Shown: positions 1 to 6,742 of the stretch, in pieces
How the letters are laid out: each line of letters starts with the position of its first letter
Position numbering within the stretch: position 1 is the stretch's first letter
Origin: JAUVXJ01 sp034430275
GTDB lineage: Bacteria > Chloroflexota > Anaerolineae > UBA7937 > B3-Chlor
NCBI GenBank assembly: GCA_034430275.1
Contig: DAOUEW010000284.1
Location: forward strand, 1-20,349
Length of the DNA: 20,349 nt
Direction of reading: 5' to 3'
Notes under the pieces: model-generated
Database searches by the model: none
Told to the model about the DNA's origin: nothing
Seen by the model: only the letters and a program-made list of their open reading frames with translations
Position numbers and translations under genes: made by a program

Positions 1-365
1 AGACGACCACCAACGCCTATCTGCATCTGGAAGACCAACTGCTGGAACTGACGCAGTGCAGGAGTTCGGCAGAGGTGAGCGCACCCGAGGGCCCTGAGGA
101 GTGCGATGAGCGACTGTACCACGGGGTGGGGATCACCCACCTTGGCTTCCGCGTGGAGAACATGGACGAAGCCGTGCGGAATATCGGGCAATTGGGGGGA
201 AACCTGATCACCCCGCCCTACGAGTTCGAGCCGCAGATCGAGTATGCAGAAGAGCCCGGCCACGAGAAGCTCAGGAGGGCCGCCAGGCCCCTGGGCAGAA
301 AGAGTTGGCGGATCGCCATGTTCTCCGATCCGGACGGCATCATCCTGGAGCTGCTGGAGCGGTAG
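1..365 (+). CDS. VOC/glyoxalase-fold protein, 3' part (partial)
   Basis: The open frame runs in from the left edge; its first complete codon is at position 3 and it ends at TAG 363-365. About 120 residues are visible. The visible part has the end of one beta-alpha-beta module, then GITHLGFRVENMDEAV, a G-G-N turn, and the closing F-SDPDGIILELLE strand. That closing segment is typical of vicinal-oxygen-chelate proteins (glyoxalase I, methylmalonyl-CoA epimerase, ring-cleavage dioxygenases). The His in THLGF and the Glu in LELLE are the usual metal-ligand positions. The substrate cannot be told. A GTG at 75 could be read as a start, but the same frame is open and protein-like upstream, so I treat the gene as truncated by the window. 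Confidence 0.8.
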   Translation, partial: TTTNAYLHLEDQLLELTQCRSSAEVSAPEGPEECDERLYHGVGITHLGFRVENMDEAVRNIGQLGGNLITPPYEFEPQIEYAEEPGHEKLRRAARPLGRKSWRIAMFSDPDGIILELLER

Positions 366-461
366 GAGAGCCGGGTTCACCCTAGAGAAGGTACGCGGTC
401 TGGGGAGGCTACAAGGTCAGGGTCCTCTTTGCCTCTCGATAGATTTGAGTGCTGGTCTGTC

Positions 462-477
462 CGCTCGCGCGCGAGCG
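462..477. terminator. perfect 16-nt palindrome between convergent genes
   Basis: The sequence CGCTCGCGCGCGAGCG equals its own reverse complement, so it can form a hairpin on either strand. It lies between the convergent stops of the VOC gene (365) and the permease (512), where a bidirectional terminator is expected. There is no U-tract. Its right flank (AGCGAAG) resembles a larger hairpin at 6459-6506. Confidence 0.4.
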
Positions 478-511
478 AAGCTTGCCCATGCAGGACTGCT
501 GAGCGCGCAGA

Positions 512-2311
512 TCAGCCGAGGACGAAAAGCGTCCCCACCACCACTACTAGGGCTACGAGAGTGAGAGGCACGCCCACCCTGAGGTAGTCGCTGGACCGAT
601 AGTCGCCGGGACCCATCACGAGCAGGTTGGACTGGTGGGCGATCGGCGTGGCAAAGGCAATAGAGGAACCCAGTGCCACCGCCAGCACCAAAGGCCGCGG
701 ATCCAATCCGGCACCAGTGCCAAGACTGAAGGCGATGGGGGCGAGAAGCGCGGCTGTGGCGTAGTTGGAAATGGCCAGATTCATCAACGCTGTGACCACG
801 AAGAGCAGCACCAGCAGCGGAAGAGTGCCCAGACCTGCTACGGGAGACAGAGCAACGTCCGCAATCCACTGTGTGGCGCCACTGTTCTCCATGGCCGCTC
901 CCAGGGGAAGTGTCCCGGCCACGACGAACACGACGTTCCACTCGATGGCCTGGTGCGCCTCCTCCATCCTCAGGCAACCCGAGAGGACCATCAGCAGCGC
1001 GGCACCCAGCGCGGCGACGGAGATAGGAGCCAGACCAGACACGACGGCGGCGATCATACCCAGCAGGATAGCCAGCGCGATCGGCGCCTTGCGGGTTCTG
1101 CGTGGCAGGGCTTCCTCGCCGAACAGCACGATCAGCGCTGGTTCCCTTCTCAGCAGCGCAATCCGCGACCAGGACCCCTGGACCAACATCACGTCTCCCA
1201 TACGCAGGGGCGCGGTCGCGATCTCCCGCTCGATCGGCTGTCCTCCACGCCAGAGCGCGAGCACCGTCACGCCATACTTCTCGCGGAAGTCCATCTCGCG
1301 CAGTGAGTGTCCCTCGAAGGAAGAACGTGGGGCCAGCGTGACCTCGACCAGGCCGGTGTCCCCTGCCAGCAGCAACTCGGCCTCCTCTGGGCTGGCCCGG
1401 CTGGCACCGAGTCCCCAGCGGGCCGTGGCACGCTCGAGACGCCTCGGTCCTCCTTCCACCAGCAGGCGGTCGTGGGCGCTGATGATCTCTGACGCGTCAG
1501 GGTCGATGACACGCTCCGTCTCGCGCACGACGCCCAGGACCGTCAAGCCGAAGTCCTGCCGCATTGCGCTCTCCTCCAGGGTCCGGCCCACGAGAGGTGA
1601 GTGCGCGGGGACCTCCAGCGCGTAGATGTACTCCGGCAGGTGATAGATGTCGATGAGCTCCACGGGGAGCCTGGTACGCCGCAGCTTGTCTCGAAAGGGC
1701 CGATCTGGAAGAAGCCGCATGCCAACGGTGAGCATGAAGACCACGCCAGCCAGCAGAAGGGGCAACCCCAGCATAGTGATCTCGAAGAAGCCCACGGGAG
1801 GCAGCCCACGCTGACGGAGCACGTCGCTGACGATGAGGTTTGGAGGCGTGCCGATCAGGGTCAGCGTACCTCCCATCGCTGCACCATAGGCCAGCGGCAG
1901 CAGCAATCTCGACGGAGATATCCCGGTTCGCCTGGAGATGCCGACTACCGCGGGGAGAAGTACAGCCACGGCTGCCACGTTGTTCATGACTGCGGACAGC
2001 ACCGCTACCCCGATCATCAGCAGCGCGATGAGGCGAGGCTCGCTCTGGCCGGCCACTCTGAACATCAGGTCCGTCATCCATCGTGCGAGACCACACTGGA
2101 ACAGCCCTGCGCTGACGACGAAGATAGCGCCCACCGCGATCACCGCCGGACTGGCGAATCCGGCAAAAGCCTCGGCCGGAGTCAGCAACCCGGTGATCAC
2201 CAGGCTCAGCAGCACCAGCAAGCCGACTACGTCCACAGGCAGCCGTTCGGTCACGAACAGCGCGATCGCTGCGGCCAGAATGGACAACGTCAGCGCTATT
2301 TCGAGAGTCAC
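512..2311 (-). CDS. SLC13/DASS-type anion permease with two RCK_C (TrkA-C) domains
   Basis: 599 residues in the ion-transporter superfamily (SLC13, CitMHS, ArsB/NhaD). The N-terminal half is strongly hydrophobic and contains a VMNNVAAVAVLLPAV segment and the re-entrant motif GGTLTLIGTPPNLI. The C-terminal half mirrors it with SNYATAALLAPIAFSLG and ATPIAHQSNLLVMGPGDY. This internal pseudo-symmetry is characteristic of the family. A soluble stretch at roughly residues 210-380 has two copies resembling TrkA-C/RCK_C, as in plant and bacterial sulfate or sodium symporter relatives. It probably imports sulfate, a dicarboxylate or another anion with Na+ or H+; the substrate is not readable. The start is GTG, with AAGGAG (complement of 2323-2328) 11 nt upstream. 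Confidence 0.88.
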   Translation of the reverse strand: MTLEIALTLSILAAAIALFVTERLPVDVVGLLVLLSLVITGLLTPAEAFAGFASPAVIAVGAIFVVSAGLFQCGLARWMTDLMFRVAGQSEPRLIALLMIGVAVLSAVMNNVAAVAVLLPAVVGISRRTGISPSRLLLPLAYGAAMGGTLTLIGTPPNLIVSDVLRQRGLPPVGFFEITMLGLPLLLAGVVFMLTVGMRLLPDRPFRDKLRRTRLPVELIDIYHLPEYIYALEVPAHSPLVGRTLEESAMRQDFGLTVLGVVRETERVIDPDASEIISAHDRLLVEGGPRRLERATARWGLGASRASPEEAELLLAGDTGLVEVTLAPRSSFEGHSLREMDFREKYGVTVLALWRGGQPIEREIATAPLRMGDVMLVQGSWSRIALLRREPALIVLFGEEALPRRTRKAPIALAILLGMIAAVVSGLAPISVAALGAALLMVLSGCLRMEEAHQAIEWNVVFVVAGTLPLGAAMENSGATQWIADVALSPVAGLGTLPLLVLLFVVTALMNLAISNYATAALLAPIAFSLGTGAGLDPRPLVLAVALGSSIAFATPIAHQSNLLVMGPGDYRSSDYLRVGVPLTLVALVVVVGTLFVLG

Positions 2312-2422
2312 GGCGCGAGAGTCTCCTTGCTGCAGCGGGCACGGAAGCCGGGTGCCACCACAACCGGCGTCCGTACCGCGATCATGGTGAAGGTGTTGAA
2401 GAAGAGTGATGGGAAAGCCGGT

Positions 2423-2485
2423 GTGTAGGATGCCCAGTTCATGGTCCGATAGACGCGTTGCCCCCTCGTGTCGTGTATCCTACAC
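2423..2485. promoter_or_regulatory. 9-bp inverted repeat in divergent intergenic region
   Basis: GTGTAGGAT (2423-2431) and ATCCTACAC (2477-2485) form perfect arms 45 nt apart between the divergent permease and the small membrane-protein gene. The right arm overlaps a promoter-like pair on the plus strand, TTGCCC (2458-2463)-N17-TACACT (2481-2486). The spacing would suit a looped or paired operator, but no regulator can be named. Confidence 0.35.
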
Positions 2486-2542
2486 TGGCTCCATCGGGTG
2501 CGTGCCTCCCGGCATCCACCTCTCATCATGCGGGCTCGCATC

Positions 2543-2571
2543 TTGCACAGCCGATTCGTGAATGCTACAAT
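2543..2571 (+). promoter_or_regulatory. sigma70-type promoter of the three-helix membrane protein
   Basis: TTGCAC (2543-2548)-N17-TACAAT (2566-2571), with TGC just before the -10 giving an extended -10. The expected start of transcription near 2578 lies about 27 nt before the ATG at 2605. Confidence 0.6.
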
Positions 2572-2604
2572 GCACGTCGAAGAGCGGGCCACCGGATACC
2601 AAAC

Positions 2605-2904
2605 ATGCTCCGTGCGTGGACATTCGTCATAGTTGGCCTGAACCTTGCCTTGCTGTTCCTGGCGCTGCTGATGGCTGGCGCCGCCAACTCCGTTGGGGTA
2701 CCCTGGAAGGTCACTTTCGTAGCGATAGGAGCGGTCTACCTGCTCTTGGGCGCCAGCATCATCGTCTTGGTCTGGCAAGGTGGTCGTTCGGCCTTGCTCG
2801 AAGAGGTCGGCGCGAGTCTCATCTTTGCCGGCTCGGTCTGCCTCATCGTCGCTGCCTACCTGCCGTTGCTCGAGCAGCGGCACCTCTTCCCCTTCTCGAG
2901 GTGA
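2605..2904 (+). CDS. small integral membrane protein, three predicted helices (hypothetical)
   Basis: 99 residues if started at ATG 2605. The frame stays open upstream to 2458, but that part is arginine-rich, not protein-like, and lies before the likely transcription start. Three hydrophobic stretches are visible: about residues 5-28 (FVIVGLNLALLFLALLMAG), 34-56 (WKVTFVAIGAVYLLLGAS and beyond) and 67-88 (EVGASLIFAGSVCLIVAAYL). I do not recognise the family. There is no clear Shine-Dalgarno, so the start is uncertain, but a good promoter sits directly upstream. It is convergent with the nitrilase operon. Confidence 0.6.
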   Translation: MLRAWTFVIVGLNLALLFLALLMAGAANSVGVPWKVTFVAIGAVYLLLGASIIVLVWQGGRSALLEEVGASLIFAGSVCLIVAAYLPLLEQRHLFPFSR

Positions 2905-2922
2905 GACCCTTCAGTGAGGGTC
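2905..2922. terminator. hairpin between convergent stops
   Basis: GACCCT-TCAGTG-AGGGTC is a 6-bp perfect stem immediately after the TGA of the membrane-protein gene and 15 nt before the nitrilase stop. It has no U-run; position is the main argument for a bidirectional terminator. Confidence 0.45.
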
Positions 2923-2936
2923 TGGAATCCTCACGC

Positions 2937-4019
2937 CTAGCTCTCCTCGTAGTCGGTCAGAATAGTGTCCAGTTCCTCAACGCTGATCTGATGCCGGTCT
3001 AGCAAAGCCAGCACCTGATCGGCCCGCAATTGCCTGTTAGCAGCCCCTGAGAGCTTCCTGGGGCCCGTAGGCGTCCACGCTTCATCCCGTATTTGAAGGG
3101 TTAACAGATCGGGCCTGGAGTAGTGACCAATGCCGTCGAGATAGGCCTTGGCGACCTGCCTCTCGTCCAGGTCTACCTCGGCCCACACGATGGCCTCTTC
3201 TCCGAAGACCGGACCTGTGACGAACAGCCCCGAAGGACTAACGATGCAACTCCCACCAACGGCGAGGTTGTACTTCATCTCGTTCCCTAGATCCGCCGGG
3301 ATGTCCTCAGGACGCAAGTACCAGCTCGAGCTGACGACGAACACGCCGTTCTCGATGGCGTGCTGGCGGATCGCGGATTCCAGGTCACAGTTGGTCGCAC
3401 CAGGCTCGCCGACCTTGCCCCCGAGGTGTCCATCGACACGCCACCAGCCGGGCCACAGAGCACAGTGGATCTCCTCTCCCTTGATGGCGAGGGCCGCACG
3501 CAGCAGCGTCATGTGATGCTCGTAGCAGATGGCCGCTCCCAGATCGCCTATGTCCAGCCCGAATACCCGGATGTCAGTCGCGTCCCCCAATCCCCAGTAG
3601 AGCCTCTCCGAGTGGGTGGGCATCAGCTTGCGGTGACGCCCCAGAACCTCGCCGGAGCGACTGATGACCACCAGTGAGTTGTAGATGGTAAGGCTGCCTG
3701 GCTGGCTTGACAGTTTGTTGCAGCCGACGACGCAGTTGACGTGGGCTTTCCTGGCTGCCTCTGCCATCTGTGCCACTTCATGCCCGTCCAAACGGATCGC
3801 AGTATCTATCATGCGAGCCATCAACTCGGTTGAGCGCCTCTCCGACACAGATCCTCTCCAGAAGGTGTAGCCGCAGAAGTAGGTCTCGGGGAAGACCAGC
3901 AGATCCAGCCCCAGGTCGCCGCCCTCCTCGATGTAGCGGCAGGTCTTCTCCAACGTCTTCTCCTTTTCGAAGAAGTGGGGCGAGATCTGAGCTGCCCCAA
4001 GCCCTACCTTGTGGCTCAT
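2937..4019 (-). CDS. nitrilase-superfamily carbon-nitrogen hydrolase
   Basis: 360 residues. The Glu-Lys-Cys catalytic triad of the nitrilase superfamily is visible: E45 in VFPETY, K131 in HRKLMPTHSE and C165 in AAICYEHH. The HRKLMPTHSERLYWGLGD block and the GHYSRPDLL block near residue 300 are closer to branch-1 nitrilases (nitrile to carboxylate plus ammonia) than to amidases or carbamoylases. CYEH replaces the more common CWEH at the nucleophile. It is cytoplasmic, with no signal peptide. ATG 4019 has the strong Shine-Dalgarno GAGGGGG overlapping the stop of the upstream gene (4030-4383), so the two are almost certainly translationally coupled. Confidence 0.88.
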   Translation of the reverse strand: MSHKVGLGAAQISPHFFEKEKTLEKTCRYIEEGGDLGLDLLVFPETYFCGYTFWRGSVSERRSTELMARMIDTAIRLDGHEVAQMAEAARKAHVNCVVGCNKLSSQPGSLTIYNSLVVISRSGEVLGRHRKLMPTHSERLYWGLGDATDIRVFGLDIGDLGAAICYEHHMTLLRAALAIKGEEIHCALWPGWWRVDGHLGGKVGEPGATNCDLESAIRQHAIENGVFVVSSSWYLRPEDIPADLGNEMKYNLAVGGSCIVSPSGLFVTGPVFGEEAIVWAEVDLDERQVAKAYLDGIGHYSRPDLLTLQIRDEAWTPTGPRKLSGAANRQLRADQVLALLDRHQISVEELDTILTDYEES

Positions 4020-4029
4020 CGTGACCCCC

Positions 4030-4383
4030 TCATAGCGTGTGTAGCAGCTCGTTACTCAGCGTACACCCAAGTGCCGCGAGCTCGGAATTGAGTCCCGCAA
4101 GCAGCGACTCGTCGACTTCCACCACGATCAGACCCTCTTCGTCCAGGGAGGCCTGCCCGCCGTGGTTCCTTATCGCAGCCAGTACCAACTCTGCGCTCGA
4201 GGTCACCCACGGTTCGTGCAGCGCCATCAGTTCCTGAACCGTGGTGATAGGCTGCGGTGCACCAACTGCTTGCCAGTAGTCCTTGGTCTTGAAACGCCAG
4301 GTAAACGCGTTCCCCGTTCCCAACCTGCGCGGCCTCACGGCGCGCCCGCTTCCACTTCAAGTGAACCACAGATACGCCTTCAC
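4030..4383 (-). CDS. candidate new selenoprotein, UGA (Sec) at codon 9; function unknown
   Basis: Read conventionally this is only a 102-residue frame from GTG 4338, which has no Shine-Dalgarno. In the same frame, a GTG at 4383 sits 10 nt after GGGAGG and encodes MKAYLWFT, then an in-frame TGA (4359-4357), then SGSGRAVRPRR and the whole downstream frame. That gives 117 residues with Sec9. A hairpin with a GUGA loop begins 12 nt after the UGA, as in bacterial SECIS elements. The C-terminal part (ITTVQELMALHEPWV onwards) looks like an ordinary alpha/beta protein and has a single Cys near the end. An upstream TTG (two codons earlier) is an alternative start. The gene has its own promoter and is coupled to the nitrilase. 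I do not recognise the family. The alternative is a short protein from GTG 4338 or a frameshifted remnant. Confidence 0.5.
4327..4348 (-). promoter_or_regulatory. bSECIS-like hairpin after the UGA of the candidate selenoprotein
   Basis: Counting mRNA bases after the UGA, bases 12-18 (GCGCGCC) pair with 23-30 (GGC-C-GCGC, one bulged C) around the loop GUGA at 19-22. Eighteen bases separate the UGA from the apical loop, and the first loop base is G. Both agree with the published bacterial SECIS model as I recall it (loop 16-37 nt after UGA, a G in the first two loop positions). High local GC makes chance hairpins common, so this supports the call without proving it. Confidence 0.5.
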
Positions 4384-4409
4384 TGACAAGCGTCCTCCCT
4401 TCGGATAGA

Positions 4410-4430
4410 GGTGTCTATACTGCTGACACC
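4410..4430. promoter_or_regulatory. 6-bp inverted repeat, likely operator
   Basis: GGTGTC (4410-4415) and GACACC (4425-4430), separated by 9 nt, lie at the expected transcription start of the minus-strand promoter and upstream of the ribosome binding site. This is a natural repressor position for the candidate selenoprotein-nitrilase operon. No cognate regulator is nearby. Confidence 0.4.
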
Positions 4431-4435
4431 GGTAT

Positions 4436-4464
4436 TGTACCACACCCCAAGACGCACACCAACC
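4436..4464 (-). promoter_or_regulatory. sigma70-type promoter of the selenoprotein candidate-nitrilase operon
   Basis: On the minus strand TTGGTG-N17-TACAAT can be read; the -10 is the complement of the plus-strand ATTGTA just left of 4440. It points toward the GTG at 4383 with a leader of about 45 nt that contains the inverted repeat. Confidence 0.5.
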
Positions 4465-4636
4465 CTCTTGGGACTTCTCCTGGACAGGCCACGGGTATTG
4501 CTCCCAGGGTAGCGAGCCTTCCACAGGCAAGCCGAGAGAGTCGCCCGCGGAACGGGCCCTCGCCTCGCTGGGGCGCACAACGCGCATAACAACGCTCCAA
4601 GCGCTGATCCGAGCCTTCCGGCAGCCACACCGCCCC

Positions 4637-4665
4637 TTGTGCGGTCACCACGCGCATGCTAGAAT
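4637..4665 (+). promoter_or_regulatory. sigma70-type promoter of the CBS membrane-protein gene
   Basis: TTGTGC (4637-4642)-N17-TAGAAT (4660-4665) with a TGC extension before the -10. The leader to ATG 4707 would be about 35 nt and carries AGGAGGAG at 4692-4699. Confidence 0.55.
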
Positions 4666-4706
4666 GTGGAAGAGAACAGGTCCCCAGGCCTAGGAGGAGA
4701 TGGACG

Positions 4707-5996
4707 ATGCCCGAGGCACTTGTGATTCTGTTGCTGATCCTGACGAACGGGCTTCTCGCGGGCACCGAGATCGCTGTGCTATCTGCTCGGCGGCCTCTTC
4801 TGCACACTCAGGCCAGGAGCGGAGAGGTTCGCGCCCGGCGCGTGCTCAGCCTGCTCGACGATCCGAACAACTTCCTTTCCACGATTCAGATTGGCATCAC
4901 CCTGGTGGGGATCCTGGCAGGGGCATTCGGTGGCGCCGATGCGGTCAGGTACCTGGCCCCGCTGTTATCCCGGCTGCCGATCCCCCTCGTCGTAGCCTAT
5001 GCCGAGCCTCTGGCTTTGGGACTGGTGGTTCTGATCATTGCCTACCTGACCCTCGTCATCGGTGAACTCGTACCAAAACGCCTGGGCCTTCACCGCCCGG
5101 AGGCCATCTCCATGGCCATGGCCCGCCCCATGATTCGACTGGCGTCTGTAGCGCGACCTGTGGTCTGGCTTCTCAGCAGGTCCACAGAGATGGTCTTGAG
5201 AGCGCTAGGCGTGCCCAGTCCGCATCCTCCAGCGGTGACGGAGGACGAGGTACGCTACTTGGTGCGCGAGGGCGCCCGTACCGGCGTGTTTGTGCCTGCG
5301 GAGAAAGAGTTCGTGGAGGGGATCTTCCGCCTCGGAGACGAGAGTGTCGCGGACGTCATGCGACCCAGGCCCGACGTGGTGGCGTTGGACATCGACGAGC
5401 CTGCAGAGTCGGTGAGGCTCAAGGTGCTCAATTCTACTTACTCGCGCTTTCCTGTGTACCGAGGCGACCTGTCCCAGATCCTGGGTATCGTTCACGCCAG
5501 AGACGTCCTGGGCCAGGAGGGCCCGATACAGCTCGAGCCGATACTGCGTCAGGCGCTGTTCGTCCCCGAGTCCAAGTCGCTCTTGAGCACGCTTCGGGCT
5601 TTCCAGGACACCCACAGCCAGATGGCTGTCGTCATCAACGAGTTCGGCGGCATCGAGGGTGTGGTGACCCTGGAAGACGTTCTCGAGGAGATCGTGGGTG
5701 AGATCAGGGATGAATACGATGTCGAGGAGCCGGCGGTATTCAGCAGAGAAGATGGTTCCCTGCTCGTGGATGGGTCTCTGTCCATACCTGATCTGAAGGA
5801 GGCCCTGGAGCTGCATGCTCTCGAGGGAGAGGAATCGCGTGAGTTCCACACTCTCGGCGGCCTGCTGATGGCCTACCTACGCCGCGTGCCCCGTGAAGGA
5901 GATGAGATCACAATCTCGGGGTTCCGTTTCGAGGTGTTGGACATGGACGGGCTCCGAGTGGACAAAGTCCTGGTGCGCCGGGAGGAGGAGCAGTAG
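4707..5996 (+). CDS. CNNM/CorC (HlyC)-type membrane protein with CBS pair
   Basis: 429 residues from ATG 4707, seven bases after AGGAGGAG; the open frame extends to 4656, but that extension is not protein-like and overlaps the promoter. Order of parts: a DUF21/CNNM transmembrane domain (about 1-180) with ALVILLLILTNGLLAGTEIAV at its start and LTLVIGELVPKRLGLHRPE, the conserved signature; two CBS domains (about 200-325), with MRPRPDVVALDIDEP and the acidic FGGIEGVVTLEDVLEEIVGEI; and a CorC_HlyC C-terminal domain (about 345-425, including FHTLGGLLMAYLRRVPREGDEI). Relatives are implicated in Mg2+ or Co2+ efflux/homeostasis; the older hemolysin label is historical. It is monocistronic as far as can be seen. 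Confidence 0.92.
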   Translation: MPEALVILLLILTNGLLAGTEIAVLSARRPLLHTQARSGEVRARRVLSLLDDPNNFLSTIQIGITLVGILAGAFGGADAVRYLAPLLSRLPIPLVVAYAEPLALGLVVLIIAYLTLVIGELVPKRLGLHRPEAISMAMARPMIRLASVARPVVWLLSRSTEMVLRALGVPSPHPPAVTEDEVRYLVREGARTGVFVPAEKEFVEGIFRLGDESVADVMRPRPDVVALDIDEPAESVRLKVLNSTYSRFPVYRGDLSQILGIVHARDVLGQEGPIQLEPILRQALFVPESKSLLSTLRAFQDTHSQMAVVINEFGGIEGVVTLEDVLEEIVGEIRDEYDVEEPAVFSREDGSLLVDGSLSIPDLKEALELHALEGEESREFHTLGGLLMAYLRRVPREGDEITISGFRFEVLDMDGLRVDKVLVRREEEQ

Positions 5997-6002
5997 ACAA
6001 GA

Positions 6003-6224
6003 GTGGCGAGAGAGCGTACCATCCGAACGGTGTGCGTGCCTCGCGCCGCCAACGCCGGCGAGACGGTCTTCGAGTGGGACGTGTGTCCTGCTTGTCAGCA
6101 GGCTCTGGCTCCGCGTGGGTGTGAACGCACGGGCTGCCAGCGCGCAGTTCGCCTGCGCCCCGCACACGGTGCCTTGCCCCAGGGAGGCAGCGTATGGTAT
6201 AATGGTTTCCGAGGGAAGCTCTAA
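6003..6224 (+). CDS. possible 73-residue Cys-containing protein (doubtful)
   Basis: GTG 6003 follows the GGAGGAGGAG at the end of the CBS gene, 16 nt away. The product contains VCPACQQALAPRGCERTGCQR, a CxxC-x9-CxxxxC pattern that could bind zinc. The frame runs over the bS22 promoter and stops at 6222-6224. I know no matching family; the alternative is noncoding leader DNA. Confidence 0.25.
   Translation: MARERTIRTVCVPRAANAGETVFEWDVCPACQQALAPRGCERTGCQRAVRLRPAHGALPQGGSVWYNGFRGKL
6174..6203 (+). promoter_or_regulatory. strong sigma70-type promoter of the bS22 gene
   Basis: TTGCCC (6174-6179)-N18-TATAAT (6198-6203), a perfect -10 hexamer with a TGG extension. This fits a highly expressed ribosomal-protein gene starting at 6251. 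Confidence 0.7.
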
Positions 6225-6250
6225 CGCAAGGAAAGGGCCAAGGATAGAGT

Positions 6251-6346
6251 ATGGGTTCAGTAGTCAAGAAGCGCCGCAAGAAGATTGCGCGCCACAAGTA
6301 TCGCAAGAGACTAAAGAGAGACCGTTGGCAGAGGCGGCATAAGTAG
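6251..6346 (+). CDS. bS22-type small ribosomal protein (AURKAIP1/COX24 domain)
   Basis: A 31-residue, very basic protein: MGSVVKKRRKKIARHKYRKR, then LKRDRWQRRHK. It matches the family pattern MGSV-x-KKRRK-x-x-x-KK-HRK-x-x-x-R-x-R-x-QRR-x-K, annotated in Actinobacteria as AURKAIP1/COX24-domain protein or 30S protein bS22, which binds 16S rRNA in the small subunit. AGGA lies about 7 nt before the ATG and a consensus promoter precedes it. Length is normal for the family. Function rests on similarity I recognise by eye. It is one of the better taxonomic hints in the window. Confidence 0.88.
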   Translation: MGSVVKKRRKKIARHKYRKRLKRDRWQRRHK

Positions 6347-6375
6347 GACCGCACGCTGGCCAAACCCGTGCACAT

Positions 6376-6405
6376 CCTGTCTGTCTCCACCCGGAGGCTG
6401 ACAGG
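6376..6405 (+). terminator. hairpin downstream of bS22
   Basis: CCTGTC pairs with GACAGG (6400-6405), and the inner CTCC pairs with GGAG around loop ACCC, with a 3x3 internal loop. It starts 29 nt after the bS22 stop. No U-tract follows. Confidence 0.45.
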
Positions 6406-6458
6406 GAAGACGCAGGGTACTTGGTCAGGGTCGGTCGCACACAAGCGCCATCAGAGCT

Positions 6459-6506
6459 AGCCCGCTCCGCGCGTAGCGAAGGGTTGCGTTTTCCGCGGAG
6501 CGGGCT
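6459..6506. terminator. long two-part hairpin (13-bp perfect stem plus inner 6-bp stem)
   Basis: AGCCCGCTCCGCG (6459-6471) pairs perfectly with 6494-6506. Inside, CGTAGC (6472-6477) can pair with GTTGCG (6483-6488, two G-U pairs) around GAAGG, leaving TTTTC as a bulge. It separates the bS22 unit from the padR operon. There is no terminal U-run, so it may be a factor-dependent or bidirectional terminator, or a dispersed repeat element. Confidence 0.5.
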
Positions 6507-6655
6507 GCTTGTGTTGGTGGCCCCCATCTGCCTAGTGGCCGCAGCTCCCCGCCACACACCTCGAGGCATAGCATCCACGCCCTTCCTGCGGTATTGCACC
6601 TCCCGTACAGCAGCGAGTGCCCCCACTGCTTCCTGGCCTGCCGTCTGAATCCCAC

Positions 6656-6685
6656 TTGACAGGCGTCGGGAAGTTGTTGTATACT
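6656..6685 (+). promoter_or_regulatory. consensus sigma70 promoter of the padR-mrp-nifX operon
   Basis: TTGACA (6656-6661)-N18-TATACT (6680-6685). The -35 is a perfect consensus, the best promoter match in the window. The -10 is immediately followed by two dyads, so transcription should be strong when not repressed. Confidence 0.75.
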
Positions 6686-6686
6686 A

Positions 6687-6720
6687 TATGTGCATTCTGC
6701 ACATAGCTGTGCTTCGCACA
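6687..6720. promoter_or_regulatory. two adjacent dyads, probable PadR operators
   Basis: TATGTGCA-TTC-TGCACATA (6687-6705) is a perfect 8-bp dyad. It is followed at once by TGTGC-TTC-GCACA (6708-6720), with the same TTC centre. The first contains ATGT-N9-ACAT, close to the ATGT-N8-ACAT dyads described for PadR-family repressors. They sit just downstream of the -10 and directly before the padR gene, implying autorepression. They would also fold as RNA hairpins at the 5' end of the leader. Confidence 0.6.
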
Positions 6721-6742
6721 TCCGGTGAAGGGGGCTCACAGT

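Larger units (their letters stand above)
6347..6742 (+). other. 396-bp intergenic region between bS22 and padR
   Basis: I see no convincing gene here. In order it holds the bS22-proximal hairpin (6376-6405), a long perfect-stem hairpin (6459-6506), about 150 bp with nothing I can identify (6507-6655), and then the padR promoter and operators (6656-6720). Open frames on both strands have no Shine-Dalgarno or protein-like composition. Confidence 0.6.

Noticed and set aside
1497..2363. 288-residue minus-strand frame
   Set aside because: It overlaps the permease in another frame, is Arg/Ser/Gly-rich and has no domain.
4052..4369. Alternative 105-residue minus-strand frame (MVHLKWKRARRE...)
   Set aside because: Its start is about 21 nt from the Shine-Dalgarno, the product is Arg-rich, and the other frame is more protein-like downstream. 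A frameshift joining the two frames is not excluded, which lowers confidence in the selenoprotein call.
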